Assembly: GCA_017454905.1 (NCBI GenBank)
Contig: JAFTCB010000030.1
Span: 1-64,000, forward strand
Direction of reading: 5' to 3'
DNA from: Bacteroidales bacterium
Lineage (GTDB): Bacteria; Bacteroidota; Bacteroidia; Bacteroidales; UBA932
Length of the DNA stretch: 64,000 bases
Part shown: piece by piece, positions 14,578 through 22,969 of the stretch
Layout: each line of letters opens with the position of its first letter
Position numbering within the stretch: position 1 is the first letter of the stretch
Notes under the pieces: generated by a model
The model's input: only the letters and a program-made list of their open reading frames with translations
Told to the model about the DNA's origin: nothing
Database searches by the model: none
Made by a program: the position numbers and the translations under genes

Positions 14578-15900
14578 CTACAGGATTCCGGGGACGATGA
14601 TGTGGTGGTTGCCGATCGGCGTGCGCAGGAAATACGCCGCCGCGCCGGGCGCATCCACGACCACCTGCGTGCGGCAGAGGCGGTCGCCATAGGTATTGAC
14701 GGTCAGGCGTGCTTCGCAGCGGAACATCCGGCGGCAGTCGGGGGAGAGCTTGAACAGGGTCACCGGTCCCTCGGGCAATTCGCCGTGGACGGCGACGCCG
14801 ATGCCGGACTCGAAATGCGTGTCGTAGCAGTAGTCCCGGACGATGCTCAGCGGCACGGTGCAGTGCGCGAACAGCAGCCGGTCCCCGTCGATCCGGGAAA
14901 GGTTGACCTGGAACGAAGCCCCGCCGGTGCGCGCCTGCGCCACCGCCATCGACAGCATCGCGGGGATGTCGCCTTCGCAGGTAGCGGTGATGCCTTGCGC
15001 ATTGAGGATGGCCAGCGCCAGGCAGCCGGTATTGTGCAGGGCGGTCAGCAGGTCGAAGCAGCGCAGCGTCAGCCCGTCCAGCCGGTAGCGGGCGACCAGG
15101 CGCTTGAGCGCGCCGTAGATCGCCAGCGCTCCGTTCCAGTCCGCCGCATCGATCTTGCGGCCGTACTTCGGCGGGTTCAGCGGTTTTAGGGCAGGCCCGG
15201 AATCAGGGGTGTTTTCGGGCGACCCCTCGCGATATGCCGGGGGGTAGCCCGGAATCGGGGGCATTTCCGGGCCACCCTGCCGGGCTTCGGCGATCAGCTC
15301 TTCGATGGGGATGTCGACCAGCTCGGCGCCCAGGCTTTCCCGGACGGCGGCGTAGTCCACATCGCTGCTGATCAGCCAGTCGGAGGGCTTCCCGATGACG
15401 CCGTAGCGTTTCCCGGCGAGGATGCGGCCGAAACTGCAGGGGCTGACCCACGGACACTCCGGGGCCGCTTCGGTGGGGCCGGAGTCCGGACCGGAGGACA
15501 GGAGCGCCCGGATGCGGCGGGCGATTTCCGCGGTGCTGCCGTGGAGGATCTCCCCGGCGTAGCCATGCTGGCGCAGCCAGGAGAGGATCTCCATCGAAGC
15601 CGCCAGCGAATTGCTCATCCCGCTGGTCAGCAGCCGGACCGGTTTCACCCCCTCCGGGGAAATGGTCCCGGCTTGCACCAGGGCGGGGACGACCTTCTTG
15701 AGGAACATTCCTTCCGTCCCGCCGGTGCGCACATAGATCAATCCGTCCTGCCGTCCGAAGTCCGTGAAATCGTCTCCCCGGCAGTTGAAAGCGCTGCCGA
15801 GCGCCGACTCGAGGTCGCGGATAAACGGCTCCTGATGCACGTCAGGAGCCATTTCCGAATGCAGGTCGGAAGTCAGGGTGTAGAGGATCGGCCGTTGCAT
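14578..15900 (-). CDS. L-fucose/arabinose isomerase-like family protein
   Basis: A 440-residue protein distantly resembling the fucose/arabinose isomerase superfamily. VRTGGTEGMF (about 57-66), IGKPSDWLISSDVDYAAV (about 169-186), LRCFDLLTALHNTGCLALAI and the C-terminal TCEGDIPAMLSMAVA match positions conserved in that fold. It lacks close similarity to FucI or AraA themselves, so the substrate is open. Two low-complexity islands (about 135-153 and 205-245, rich in Pro, Gly, Ser and Asp) look like insertions, and the second corresponds to duplicated hairpin DNA at 15195-15277. The gene is four bases upstream of the glycosyltransferase gene. Confidence 0.65.
   Translation of the reverse strand: MQRPILYTLTSDLHSEMAPDVHQEPFIRDLESALGSAFNCRGDDFTDFGRQDGLIYVRTGGTEGMFLKKVVPALVQAGTISPEGVKPVRLLTSGMSNSLAASMEILSWLRQHGYAGEILHGSTAEIARRIRALLSSGPDSGPTEAAPECPWVSPCSFGRILAGKRYGVIGKPSDWLISSDVDYAAVRESLGAELVDIPIEELIAEARQGGPEMPPIPGYPPAYREGSPENTPDSGPALKPLNPPKYGRKIDAADWNGALAIYGALKRLVARYRLDGLTLRCFDLLTALHNTGCLALAILNAQGITATCEGDIPAMLSMAVAQARTGGASFQVNLSRIDGDRLLFAHCTVPLSIVRDYCYDTHFESGIGVAVHGELPEGPVTLFKLSPDCRRMFRCEARLTVNTYGDRLCRTQVVVDAPGAAAYFLRTPIGNHHIIVPGIL
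15195..15277. repeat. Duplicated hairpin repeat inside a coding region
   Basis: Two 31 bp copies (15195-15225 and 15247-15277) are identical at 26 positions, 52 bp apart. Each can fold with a CCCGGAA arm and a TTC(C/T)GGG-like arm. Because 52 is not a multiple of three, the copies are read in different frames within the same gene, giving unrelated Pro/Gly-rich peptides. Confidence 0.65.
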
Positions 15901-15909
15901 GGCGCGCGC

Positions 15910-16533
15910 TCAGTCTTGGTGGCAGCAGCCTTCGCCCTTGCCGCAGCACTCGCCGTCCTTGTGGCCTTCGCCGTGGCAGCATTCGCCCTCGCCCTTGCCT
16001 TCCTTGTGGCAGCCGCCCTTGCCGTGGCAGCACTCGTGCTCCTCGGGCGGGAGGTACTCGCCGTGCAGGCCCTCGGTCAGTTCCTTCTCGGTCGCGCCGC
16101 GCACGCTCTCCACCTTGCCGGTGAAATGCAGGGTCTTGCCGGCCATCGGGTGGTTGAAATCCATCGTAACGGCCATTTCCGTGACATCCGCCACGGTACC
16201 CTGGACGACCTGCCCGGCCTGGTTGAGCATCGGGATGGTGCGGCCGATCACGAGCAGGTCCTCACGGACCTTGCCGTCGATGGCGAAAGCCGACTTGGGA
16301 AGGTCGATCTTGTAGCTCGGATCATATTTGCCATAGCCGTCTTCGGGACTCAGGACGAAGTCGAAGCCGTCGCCCGGCTCCTTGCCATCGAGCGCCGCCT
16401 CGAACTTGGGCAGCAGCATGCCGGTCCCGTGGATGTACTCCAGGGGCTGCCCAGGGGCGGAGCGGTCCGCGATCTTACCTTCTACTTCCAGCGCGTAGCT
16501 CACGGCCACGACTTTGTTGTTCTCTACTTTCAT
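15910..16533 (-). CDS. slyD: SlyD-type FKBP peptidyl-prolyl isomerase with metal-binding tail
   Basis: A 207-residue protein. Residues 1-150 form an FKBP domain with an inserted IF flap: VSYALEVEGKIADRSAPGQP, YIHGTGMLLPKFEAAL and TVDFNHPLAGK-like TMDFNHPMAGKTLHFTGKVE are SlyD signatures. Residues about 160-207 are extremely rich in Cys, His and Gly (ECCHGKGGCHKEGKG, GECCGKGEGCCHQD), like the nickel-binding tail of SlyD. It would act as a folding helper and metal chaperone in the cytoplasm. No nickel enzyme gene is in the window. An A+T-rich TATATTTT stretch about 20 nt upstream may be its promoter. Confidence 0.9.
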   Translation of the reverse strand: MKVENNKVVAVSYALEVEGKIADRSAPGQPLEYIHGTGMLLPKFEAALDGKEPGDGFDFVLSPEDGYGKYDPSYKIDLPKSAFAIDGKVREDLLVIGRTIPMLNQAGQVVQGTVADVTEMAVTMDFNHPMAGKTLHFTGKVESVRGATEKELTEGLHGEYLPPEEHECCHGKGGCHKEGKGEGECCHGEGHKDGECCGKGEGCCHQD

Positions 16534-16572
16534 GGAATGATGTGTGTGTAAAATATATTAATCTGTAAGTCA

Positions 16573-17895
16573 TTATCCGCTGAAATCCACTTCCGCGAAC
16601 GCCAGCGTCGGGATCAGCTTGGTCTGGCAGGGGCGCGCATCGTCCCCGGCGAACAGCAGCCGGGACCACAGCGTCAGGAAATTGCCCGTCATCAGCATGC
16701 CGCTCACGGGCCGCACGATGCGCCCGTCCTTGAAGAGATAACCCTCGATCCCGTATGAGAAATCCCCCGTCACGGGATTGCTGTTGCCCCCGTTGAAATC
16801 CGTCACCAGGATGCCGCTGCCGCATTCCCGCAGGATGGCGTCGCGGTCCAGCCCGGCACGCGGCCAGGGCAGCACCTTCGGACGCGTAGCATCCTCGACG
16901 GTCGGCGCAAGCTGCATCTTGTTCGCCATATACGTATTGATGAAATACTCCATCACCACGCCCTCGCGCACGATCGGTGCCTCCACCGTCGCCACGCCCT
17001 CAGAATCAAAATACTTCGAACAGGTCTGTCCCGGGATGCGGGGCACATCCAGGAGGGTCAGCCCTTCGGGCAGCACCTGCTTCCCGACGCTATCCATCAG
17101 GAACGAACTGTTCTGCTGGATCGAATAGGCGCTCAGCGCACGCAGCAGGGGAGACACGACCTTGGACGCCATCTCCGCATCGATCACGGCCGTATACCGC
17201 CCGCTCTTCACCGGCGCAGAACCGATCTGCCCCACGGCCCGCTCCAGGGCCCGCCGCCCGCACGCGGGAGCATCCAGTTCCGCCAGGTGCGACGACGCAT
17301 CCCACCAATACCCGCTATACTTCTCCCCGCCGCTCTCGATGGTGATTTCCACGCCGTAATCAAACGACATCTCACGATGCCGGCAGCACAGCCCGTTCGT
17401 ATCCATCACCACCGTCTCGTACACACTGTCCGAATACTCTCCCTCCTCGGAAATGATCCGCTTGTCGGCGGAAAATACCGACGCCTCCAGCGCCATCCTC
17501 TGGCGGTCCGCCGGCGAAATCCGTTCCCGCGCCGGATCCGTCAGCCCGAGCTCATCCCCCGTCAGGGCATCCTTGCAGCAGCGAGCCGGATCCGGCAGAT
17601 CCCGGCAAGGATCCTCCGCCAGCACCCGCGTCGCCTCCACCGCCTTCGCGATAAAGGCCTCGAGCGCCTCCGGCTCCAGCTTGTTCGTCGAATAACTCCC
17701 GAAGCGCCCATCCACAAACAGCGCCAGTGCCAGCGACCGGTCCGCACAATGCGTCACCCGGTCCACCTCCCCGTCCAGCGTCGCCACCAGGTCCTCCTCG
17801 CTCATGCTCAACGTCGCCCGCGCCTTCTGCGCACCCAGCCGGCGCGCCGTCTCCAGCGTCTGCCGCACAAAAGCCAATTCCTTCTCCGTAATCAT
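16573..17895 (-). CDS. tldE: TldE/PmbA family metalloprotease subunit
   Basis: A 440-residue TldD/PmbA-family protein without the HExxxH motif, as expected for the TldE subunit. Recognisable segments are ADRSLALALFVDGRFGSYST, VIDAEMASKVVSPLLRALSA and, near the C-terminus, VTDFNGGNSNPVTGDFSYGIEG. With TldD it forms a heterodimeric protease that trims unfolded or modified peptides. It begins one base after the tldD stop, so the pair is co-translated. It is close to the usual length for the family. Confidence 0.92.
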   Translation of the reverse strand: MITEKELAFVRQTLETARRLGAQKARATLSMSEEDLVATLDGEVDRVTHCADRSLALALFVDGRFGSYSTNKLEPEALEAFIAKAVEATRVLAEDPCRDLPDPARCCKDALTGDELGLTDPARERISPADRQRMALEASVFSADKRIISEEGEYSDSVYETVVMDTNGLCCRHREMSFDYGVEITIESGGEKYSGYWWDASSHLAELDAPACGRRALERAVGQIGSAPVKSGRYTAVIDAEMASKVVSPLLRALSAYSIQQNSSFLMDSVGKQVLPEGLTLLDVPRIPGQTCSKYFDSEGVATVEAPIVREGVVMEYFINTYMANKMQLAPTVEDATRPKVLPWPRAGLDRDAILRECGSGILVTDFNGGNSNPVTGDFSYGIEGYLFKDGRIVRPVSGMLMTGNFLTLWSRLLFAGDDARPCQTKLIPTLAFAEVDFSG

Positions 17896-17896
17896 C

Positions 17897-19474
17897 TTAC
17901 TCGCCTCCTACCGTTAATTTCCCGATCAGCACCGACGGGATTCCGCACGACACGGCCACGCTCTGCTCTTTCCCGCAAGTCCAGGTCCCCTCATCCACGC
18001 GCAGGTCGCCGGCGACCGCACGGATGTCCGCCAGCGCCTCCGGCCCGTTCCCGATGATATTGATATCCTTGACCGGCATCGTCAGGCGGCCGTTCTCGAT
18101 CAGGAACCCGCTCTTGACATAGAAGGTGAAATCCCCCTCGCCGATCTTGACCTGCCCGTTCGCGAACTGATCCACATAGATGCCCTTCCTGACGGAAGCG
18201 ATCAGATCCTCCTTCGTCCCGTCCGGGCCGCTCTCCATATAAGTCGCCCGCATCCGCGGAATGGGGTTGTAGCGGAACGACTCCCGCCGCCCGTTGCCCG
18301 TCGGCGCCACCGAATAATACCCGGCGCTGATCCGGTCATGCAGGTAGGACGTCAGGACCCCGTCCGTCACCATATAGGTCTTCTGCCCCGGCACCCCCTC
18401 GTCATCGAAATTGCAGGCGCCGCGGCTGGCAGGCAGCGTCCCGTCATCCAGGATATTGATCCCCGGACGGCAGACGCGCCGGCCCATCTTGTCAGAGAAA
18501 ACGGACTGCCCCTTGCGGTTGAAATCCGCCTCGAAAGCATGTCCCATCGCCTCGTGGAGCAGGATGCCGGACGCCCCGGCGCCCATCACCACGCTCATCT
18601 GCCCGCCCTTGGGACGGCGCGCCTCGAACCGGGCATCCATCCCCTCCACGGCACGGCTCACCAGATCCTCGAGGACATCCTCGGAGATCATCTCCGCGCC
18701 CATCCGCAGGCTCCGCGAGACGCTGTTGTTCTCCGTCCGGTCTCCCTGCCGGAAAATCACCTGCACCGACAGGTTTCCCAGCGGGCGGTGATCGGACGTC
18801 AGCTCCCCGAGCGAATTATACATCATCACGTCGCTGACAGAATACGACAGCGTCGCCACGACCTTCAGCACGCGGCTGTCCCGCGCGCGGATCCCCGCCT
18901 CGAGCCGCTGCAGGAACGGCACAAACCCCGCCACCTCTGCCTCTTCCCAGGCGATCCGCTCGGGATAGAAGTCATTCGCCGCCATCGCCGCCATCGCCGC
19001 AGCAGCGGAAGCGGCAGCAGCCTCAGGAAACCGTAGCCACCCTCGGCTCGTAAGAGGGAGGGGCCCACCGCAACGCGGTGGGAGGGGTCCGACGCAGTCG
19101 GAAGTTTTCAGACCCGAGCTGCCGCGCAGCTGCGTAGCGGCGATGGTTGAAGAAGAGCTGCCGCGCAGCTGCGTAGCGGCGATGGCCGAATCAGCGATCG
19201 ACCCAGCGGCGCGCGCAGCCTGCAGCAGCGAAGCGAAATCCGTCGACTCCGCATACGCATACCCCGTCCGCTCGCCCCGGAGCACCCGGATCCCGCACCC
19301 GAAATCCACATGATACCCCCCGGAGCCAACCTCCCCGTCACGCAACAGCAAACTATGATAAGACGTATCCTCGAAATACAGGTCACACCAGTCGCCACCC
19401 GCCCGCAGCCCCTCGGCCACAAGCGAGCGCAACTGCTCCTCGGTCACGCCAAAACGATCAAAACTACTGCTCAT
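17897..19474 (-). CDS. tldD: TldD family zinc metalloprotease carrying an in-frame repeat insertion
   Basis: A 525-residue TldD. The catalytic motif HEAMGHAFEADF (HExxxH) lies near residue 308. Other family segments are SGGYHVDFGCGIRVLRGERT, FDDEGVPGQKTYMVTDGVL and the C-terminal GIPSVLIGKLTVGG. Residues about 95-165 do not belong to the family: they are low in complexity (IAATQLRGSS twice, then a Pro/Gly stretch and an Ala/Met run) and correspond to an array of small DNA hairpins inserted in frame. The rest is intact, so the enzyme may still work with a disordered loop. It overlaps the upstream kinase gene by 11 nt. Confidence 0.9.
   Translation of the reverse strand: MSSSFDRFGVTEEQLRSLVAEGLRAGGDWCDLYFEDTSYHSLLLRDGEVGSGGYHVDFGCGIRVLRGERTGYAYAESTDFASLLQAARAAGSIADSAIAATQLRGSSSSTIAATQLRGSSGLKTSDCVGPLPPRCGGPLPLTSRGWLRFPEAAAASAAAAMAAMAANDFYPERIAWEEAEVAGFVPFLQRLEAGIRARDSRVLKVVATLSYSVSDVMMYNSLGELTSDHRPLGNLSVQVIFRQGDRTENNSVSRSLRMGAEMISEDVLEDLVSRAVEGMDARFEARRPKGGQMSVVMGAGASGILLHEAMGHAFEADFNRKGQSVFSDKMGRRVCRPGINILDDGTLPASRGACNFDDEGVPGQKTYMVTDGVLTSYLHDRISAGYYSVAPTGNGRRESFRYNPIPRMRATYMESGPDGTKEDLIASVRKGIYVDQFANGQVKIGEGDFTFYVKSGFLIENGRLTMPVKDINIIGNGPEALADIRAVAGDLRVDEGTWTCGKEQSVAVSCGIPSVLIGKLTVGGE
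19030..19190. repeat. Cluster of small hairpin repeats inserted in tldD
   Basis: The segment contains a 31 bp direct repeat (19116-19146 and 19155-19185, period 39 bp, exactly 13 codons), each copy folding as AGCTG-CCGCG-CAGCT. It also holds two further palindromes, CCCACCGCAACGCGGTGGG and TCCGACGCAGTCGGA. Composition and amino-acid content differ sharply from the rest of tldD. It looks like a REP-type mobile repeat that landed in frame. Confidence 0.75.
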
Positions 19475-20045
19475 TCGGATGTGCGATATTCCAAATCAGA
19501 TTATACTTCTCGCTGTCCTTGATATACAGGACATCCTTCGAACCCTCGGCCACGACCGTGAACGGAGACTTTGAATTGTCCGCCAGGATCCAGCGGTCGG
19601 TCACGGGCACATACGTCCCGAAAAAATACTGCAGCCCCATCACATACCGCCTCCGCACCACCTGGTCCGGAATACTGTGCCCGCCGGCCTCCACCCGCTC
19701 ATGCACCCGCTGGATCGCCATCTCCGGCGAACTCAGCCAGAAATACAACACCGTGACCTCATACCCCAGCGCCTGCGCCTGCTGCACGATACGCACCAGC
19801 GAACGCGTCGCAAGCGTCGTCTCAATCGCAAAATCCTCCAGCCGCGCCAGCAGGTAGTTGATCTTGACGACCATGTAGCGGCTGGCGGTGATGGAGGCAG
19901 CCGCCGGGTTGAAGGGCGAAAGGCTCTTCGCGAATTCATCCGAATTCACGAACTGCCTGCAATTCAACAAATCCGGCAAGAGGGTGTATGACGCCGTGGT
20001 CTTGCCGGATCCGTTGCAGCCCGATATGATATAGAGCCTGGGCAA
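19464..20045 (-). CDS. Zeta-toxin-like P-loop kinase
   Basis: A 193-residue P-loop protein. MPRLYIISGCNGSGKTTASY carries Walker A (GCNGSGKT), VNSDEFAKSLSPFNP resembles the zeta toxin substrate-binding Asp region, IETTLATRSLVRIV is the conserved ETT segment, and VHERVEAGGHSIPDQVVRRR is the Arg-rich lid. Zeta toxins phosphorylate UDP-N-acetyl sugars. No antitoxin gene is adjacent; the gene sits between pepD and tldD in one run with a 3 nt gap and an 11 nt overlap. It may therefore be a domesticated kinase rather than a toxin. Confidence 0.8.
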   Translation of the reverse strand: MPRLYIISGCNGSGKTTASYTLLPDLLNCRQFVNSDEFAKSLSPFNPAAASITASRYMVVKINYLLARLEDFAIETTLATRSLVRIVQQAQALGYEVTVLYFWLSSPEMAIQRVHERVEAGGHSIPDQVVRRRYVMGLQYFFGTYVPVTDRWILADNSKSPFTVVAEGSKDVLYIKDSEKYNLIWNIAHPNEQ

Positions 20046-20048
20046 ATC

Positions 20049-21503
20049 CTACTTCTCGGGGATGTTCTCCAGGATCGCCTTCAGCAGATCCCAGGTCCGC
20101 TGGACGGACGGGATGTGGCAGCGCTCATCCGGAGAGTGGGGATACAGGATGGTCGGTCCGATGGAGACCATCTCCCAGTTGGGATACTTGGCCCCCAGCA
20201 GGGCGCACTCCAGACCGCCATGGGTGGCGAGGACATTCATCGGCTCGCCGAACATCTTGACATGCAGGTCGTTGATGAGCTTGTTGATCGGCGTGTCCGG
20301 CTTGGGCGTCCAGCCCGGATAGCCGCCGAAGAACTTGATCTTGGCGCCGGCAAACTCGAAAATGTATTTCACGCGGAGCGCGAGATCGTTCTTGGACGTG
20401 TTGAGGGCGCTGCGCAGCAGGGAAGCCACGGTCAGGTGGCCGCGGTTGCAGCGCACGACGGCGAGGTTGATGGAAGTCTCGGTCAGGCCCTGCATCGTCT
20501 GGCTCATGCGGATCACGTTGGACGGGCAGATGGCGATGGCCTTGCAGGCATTCAGCATGACCTTGTCCTCGATATAGCGGGCCGGCTTGCGGACGCGGTC
20601 GATACTGACCTGCATCCCCGGATCGCTCTCGCGGTAGCGCTCGCGCGCCACCTTGAAGATCTCCTTCACATAGCGGAGCGCCTTGGCCTCGTGGGCCTTG
20701 GGCACGGCGAAGACGGCCGTCGCCTCGAACGGGATGGCGTTGCGCAGGCTGCCGCCGGTGAAATCAGCGACCTTGGCACCGTACTTCTCGAGCAGCGGGA
20801 TCAGGGCGCGGACCATCACCTTGTTGGCGTTGGCGCGGTACAGGGAGATGTCCATGCCGGAATGGCCGCCGGACAGGCCCTTGAGGTCGATCTTGTAGGC
20901 CACGAAGCCGGCCGGCATCGGGAGGCTCTTGTACTTGAAGTCCGCGACGGCGTCCAGGCCGCCCGCGCAGCCGATGCAGAGCTCCTTCTCGTCCTCGGAG
21001 TCGAGGTTCAGAAGGATGTCGCCCTTGAGGATGCCGGGCTTGAGGGCGTCGGCGCCGGTCATGCCGGTCTCCTCGTCGTAGGTCACGAGCACCTCGATGG
21101 GGCCGTGCTTGACGCTCTTGTCCTCGGCCACGGCCATGGCGAGGGCGACGCCCATGCCGTTGTCGGCACCGAGCGTGGTGCCCTTAGCCTTGACCCATTC
21201 GCCGTCGACGACGGTCTCGATCGGGTCCTTGAGGAAGTCATGCACGGTCTCCGCGGTCTTCTGCGGGACCATGTCCATGTGGCCCTGGAGGATCACCCCC
21301 TTGCGGTTCTCGAAGCCCGGGGTGGCGGGCACGCGCATGATGACGTTGCCGGTCTCGTCGGCGAAAGCCTCGACTTTGTGTTCCTTGGCCCAGTCGAGAA
21401 GGTGCTGGCGCACGATCTCCTCATGCTTGGACGGACGCGGACAACGGGTAAGTCCGTAGAAATTGTTCCAGACGACTGCTGGCTGAAGATCTTTGATGGT
21501 CAT
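20049..21503 (-). CDS. pepD: Aminoacyl-histidine dipeptidase (M20 family)
   Basis: A 484-residue M20 metallopeptidase. Visible are QGHMDMVPQK (metal His and Asp), GTTLGADNGMGVALAMAV (bridging Asp), YDEETGMTGA (catalytic Glu-Glu), NLDSEDEKELCIGCAGGLD and LSGGHSGMDISL, all typical of PepD carnosinase-like dipeptidases. It hydrolyses Xaa-His and other dipeptides in the cytoplasm. Together with the downstream tldDE genes and the POT transporter it suggests a peptide-using cell. The start is 19 nt after the lpxL-like gene. Confidence 0.95.
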   Translation of the reverse strand: MTIKDLQPAVVWNNFYGLTRCPRPSKHEEIVRQHLLDWAKEHKVEAFADETGNVIMRVPATPGFENRKGVILQGHMDMVPQKTAETVHDFLKDPIETVVDGEWVKAKGTTLGADNGMGVALAMAVAEDKSVKHGPIEVLVTYDEETGMTGADALKPGILKGDILLNLDSEDEKELCIGCAGGLDAVADFKYKSLPMPAGFVAYKIDLKGLSGGHSGMDISLYRANANKVMVRALIPLLEKYGAKVADFTGGSLRNAIPFEATAVFAVPKAHEAKALRYVKEIFKVARERYRESDPGMQVSIDRVRKPARYIEDKVMLNACKAIAICPSNVIRMSQTMQGLTETSINLAVVRCNRGHLTVASLLRSALNTSKNDLALRVKYIFEFAGAKIKFFGGYPGWTPKPDTPINKLINDLHVKMFGEPMNVLATHGGLECALLGAKYPNWEMVSIGPTILYPHSPDERCHIPSVQRTWDLLKAILENIPEK

Positions 21504-21522
21504 ATCGTTCGTGTATTAAGAG

Positions 21523-22440
21523 TTAGATTCTTGCAAAGCGCTGGTGGGTCCAGAGGTAATTCTCCGGCTGCTTCCGGATATCCTCCTCGAGCAGCTTGTA
21601 GTAGCGGTCCATCATCTCCTGCACGCTCATCTTGGAAGCATCCTCGCAGATGGGCGTGTAGCGGATCAGGTAATGTCCCCGGCGGTCGGGGCGCATGTTG
21701 AGGTAGGCGACCGACAGGCCCAGCTTGCGCGCCAGGGCGGCAGCGCCGGTCATGGTTTGCACCCGCTGCCCCAGGAAATCCACGTCGAGGTTGCCCGGGG
21801 AGACGAAATAGGGGCGCTGGTCGGTGTTGACGTTGTACACCTTCTTCTCGTCGCGGTGGCTGAAGGCGTAGCGGATCAGGTCCCTGGACTCGATGTAGCC
21901 CGGGAAATGCTTGCGGTCCTTGAGCGGGGCGAAGCGGTTGTCCCGCAGGATGTCGTCCCACATCTTGCTGGACATCTCCCGGTACACCACGCAGAAGTTC
22001 TGCTCGTTGAAGGGGAGGGGGGTGTCGGAGTAGTTGTAGGACTCGATGCCGCCGTAGAGCTCCCAGTTGCCGCAATGCGAATACATCACCACCATGCCGG
22101 GGGACGCATCGAACAGCCTTGCGGCCACCTCCGGGTTCTCCACCTCCACCAGGCGCTGGCGGTGCAGGCGCTTCGCGCTGCGGCAGCCGCCGAACCAGAC
22201 CGTCTCGGCGATCAGGTCGCCGAAATGCCGGTAGAAAGCCTTGCGGATGGGTTTCAGGTCCCAGACATTCTTCTCGGGGAAGGCCTTGGTCAGGTTGTGC
22301 ATCACCACATCGCGGCGATAGCGGACCACGTCCTCGGCCAGCCAGGCCACGAAACGGCCCAGCGCATAATGGACGCGGAGCGGCAGCAGCCCCAGCAACC
22401 GGAGCAGCCCCATCATCAACCAGGTTCCCAGCTTGCGCAT
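21523..22440 (-). CDS. Lipid A biosynthesis acyltransferase (LpxL/HtrB family)
   Basis: A 305-residue inner-membrane acyltransferase. After a short hydrophobic N-terminus (LMMGLLRLLGLLPLRVHYAL), the motif YSHCGNWELYGG (HX4E, the family's catalytic dyad) lies near residue 117. VYREMSSKMWDDILRDNRFAP and VDFLGQRVQTMTGAAALARKLG follow the family pattern. It adds a secondary acyl chain to lipid A. The ATG at 22440 is preferred over an upstream TTG, because the -7 promoter box occupies that stretch. Confidence 0.9.
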   Translation of the reverse strand: MRKLGTWLMMGLLRLLGLLPLRVHYALGRFVAWLAEDVVRYRRDVVMHNLTKAFPEKNVWDLKPIRKAFYRHFGDLIAETVWFGGCRSAKRLHRQRLVEVENPEVAARLFDASPGMVVMYSHCGNWELYGGIESYNYSDTPLPFNEQNFCVVYREMSSKMWDDILRDNRFAPLKDRKHFPGYIESRDLIRYAFSHRDEKKVYNVNTDQRPYFVSPGNLDVDFLGQRVQTMTGAAALARKLGLSVAYLNMRPDRRGHYLIRYTPICEDASKMSVQEMMDRYYKLLEEDIRKQPENYLWTHQRFARI

Positions 22441-22446
22441 ATTACG

Positions 22447-22454
22447 CAAATATA
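22447..22454 (-). promoter_or_regulatory. -7 promoter box six bases from the lpxL-like ATG
   Basis: The minus strand reads TATATTTG, then six bases, then ATG, predicting a leaderless or nearly leaderless mRNA. Confidence 0.6.
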
Positions 22455-22564
22455 ATCATTTCTCCGCACATCATCAACCCCTCCCGTCAACCTGTCTCCG
22501 GCGCAGGCCACGAAGCGGCGGCTCCCCGCGGGGCGGGCAGCGAAAACACGTCAGGCGCCGGCGC

Positions 22565-22969
22565 CTACAGGGAGGAGAGGACGCCGGCGACGGCGCTGAG
22601 GAGGATGGCGGTGATGAGCAGGCCGGTCCAGGCCTGGGTGCTTTGGCGGGATTCCGGCCAGCGGAGCCGGTTCAGGACAAGGATGGCGGCCGTGAGGACG
22701 ATGCCGATCCACAGGGCGGGACACGAGCGGAGCCCGCCGGTGGCGAACATGTGCGCGAAGACGCCCGCGGGCAGGATGGTGCCCGCATAGGTCAGCAGAT
22801 TGTGCTCCCGGGCGGGGATCCACAGGATCAGGTGATAGACGGTGAGCCCCAGCGCCACCGCCAGCGCCGCCGTCCAGTGGGGCGTGAACTTGGCATGAAA
22901 ATACAGGAATATCCCCGTGGCGAACACCAGGGATATTCCTGCAGCAATCAACTTGTGCGCGCGGATCAT
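22565..22969 (-). CDS. Small hydrophobic membrane protein of unknown function
   Basis: A 134-residue protein with about four predicted helices: LIAAGISLVFATGIFLYFHA, AALAVALGLTVYHLILWIP, YAGTILPAGVFAHMFATGG with WIGIVLTAAILVLNRL, and a C-terminal AWTGLLITAILLSAVAGVL. Its ATG abuts the stop codon of the POT transporter with no gap, so it is probably co-expressed. I do not recognise a family. Confidence 0.7.
   Translation of the reverse strand: MIRAHKLIAAGISLVFATGIFLYFHAKFTPHWTAALAVALGLTVYHLILWIPAREHNLLTYAGTILPAGVFAHMFATGGLRSCPALWIGIVLTAAILVLNRLRWPESRQSTQAWTGLLITAILLSAVAGVLSSL

Noticed and set aside
19030..19190. Possible CRISPR array in the tldD repeat region
   Set aside because: Only two copies of a 31 bp unit with an eight-base spacer, self-palindromic and in a coding frame, with no cas genes.
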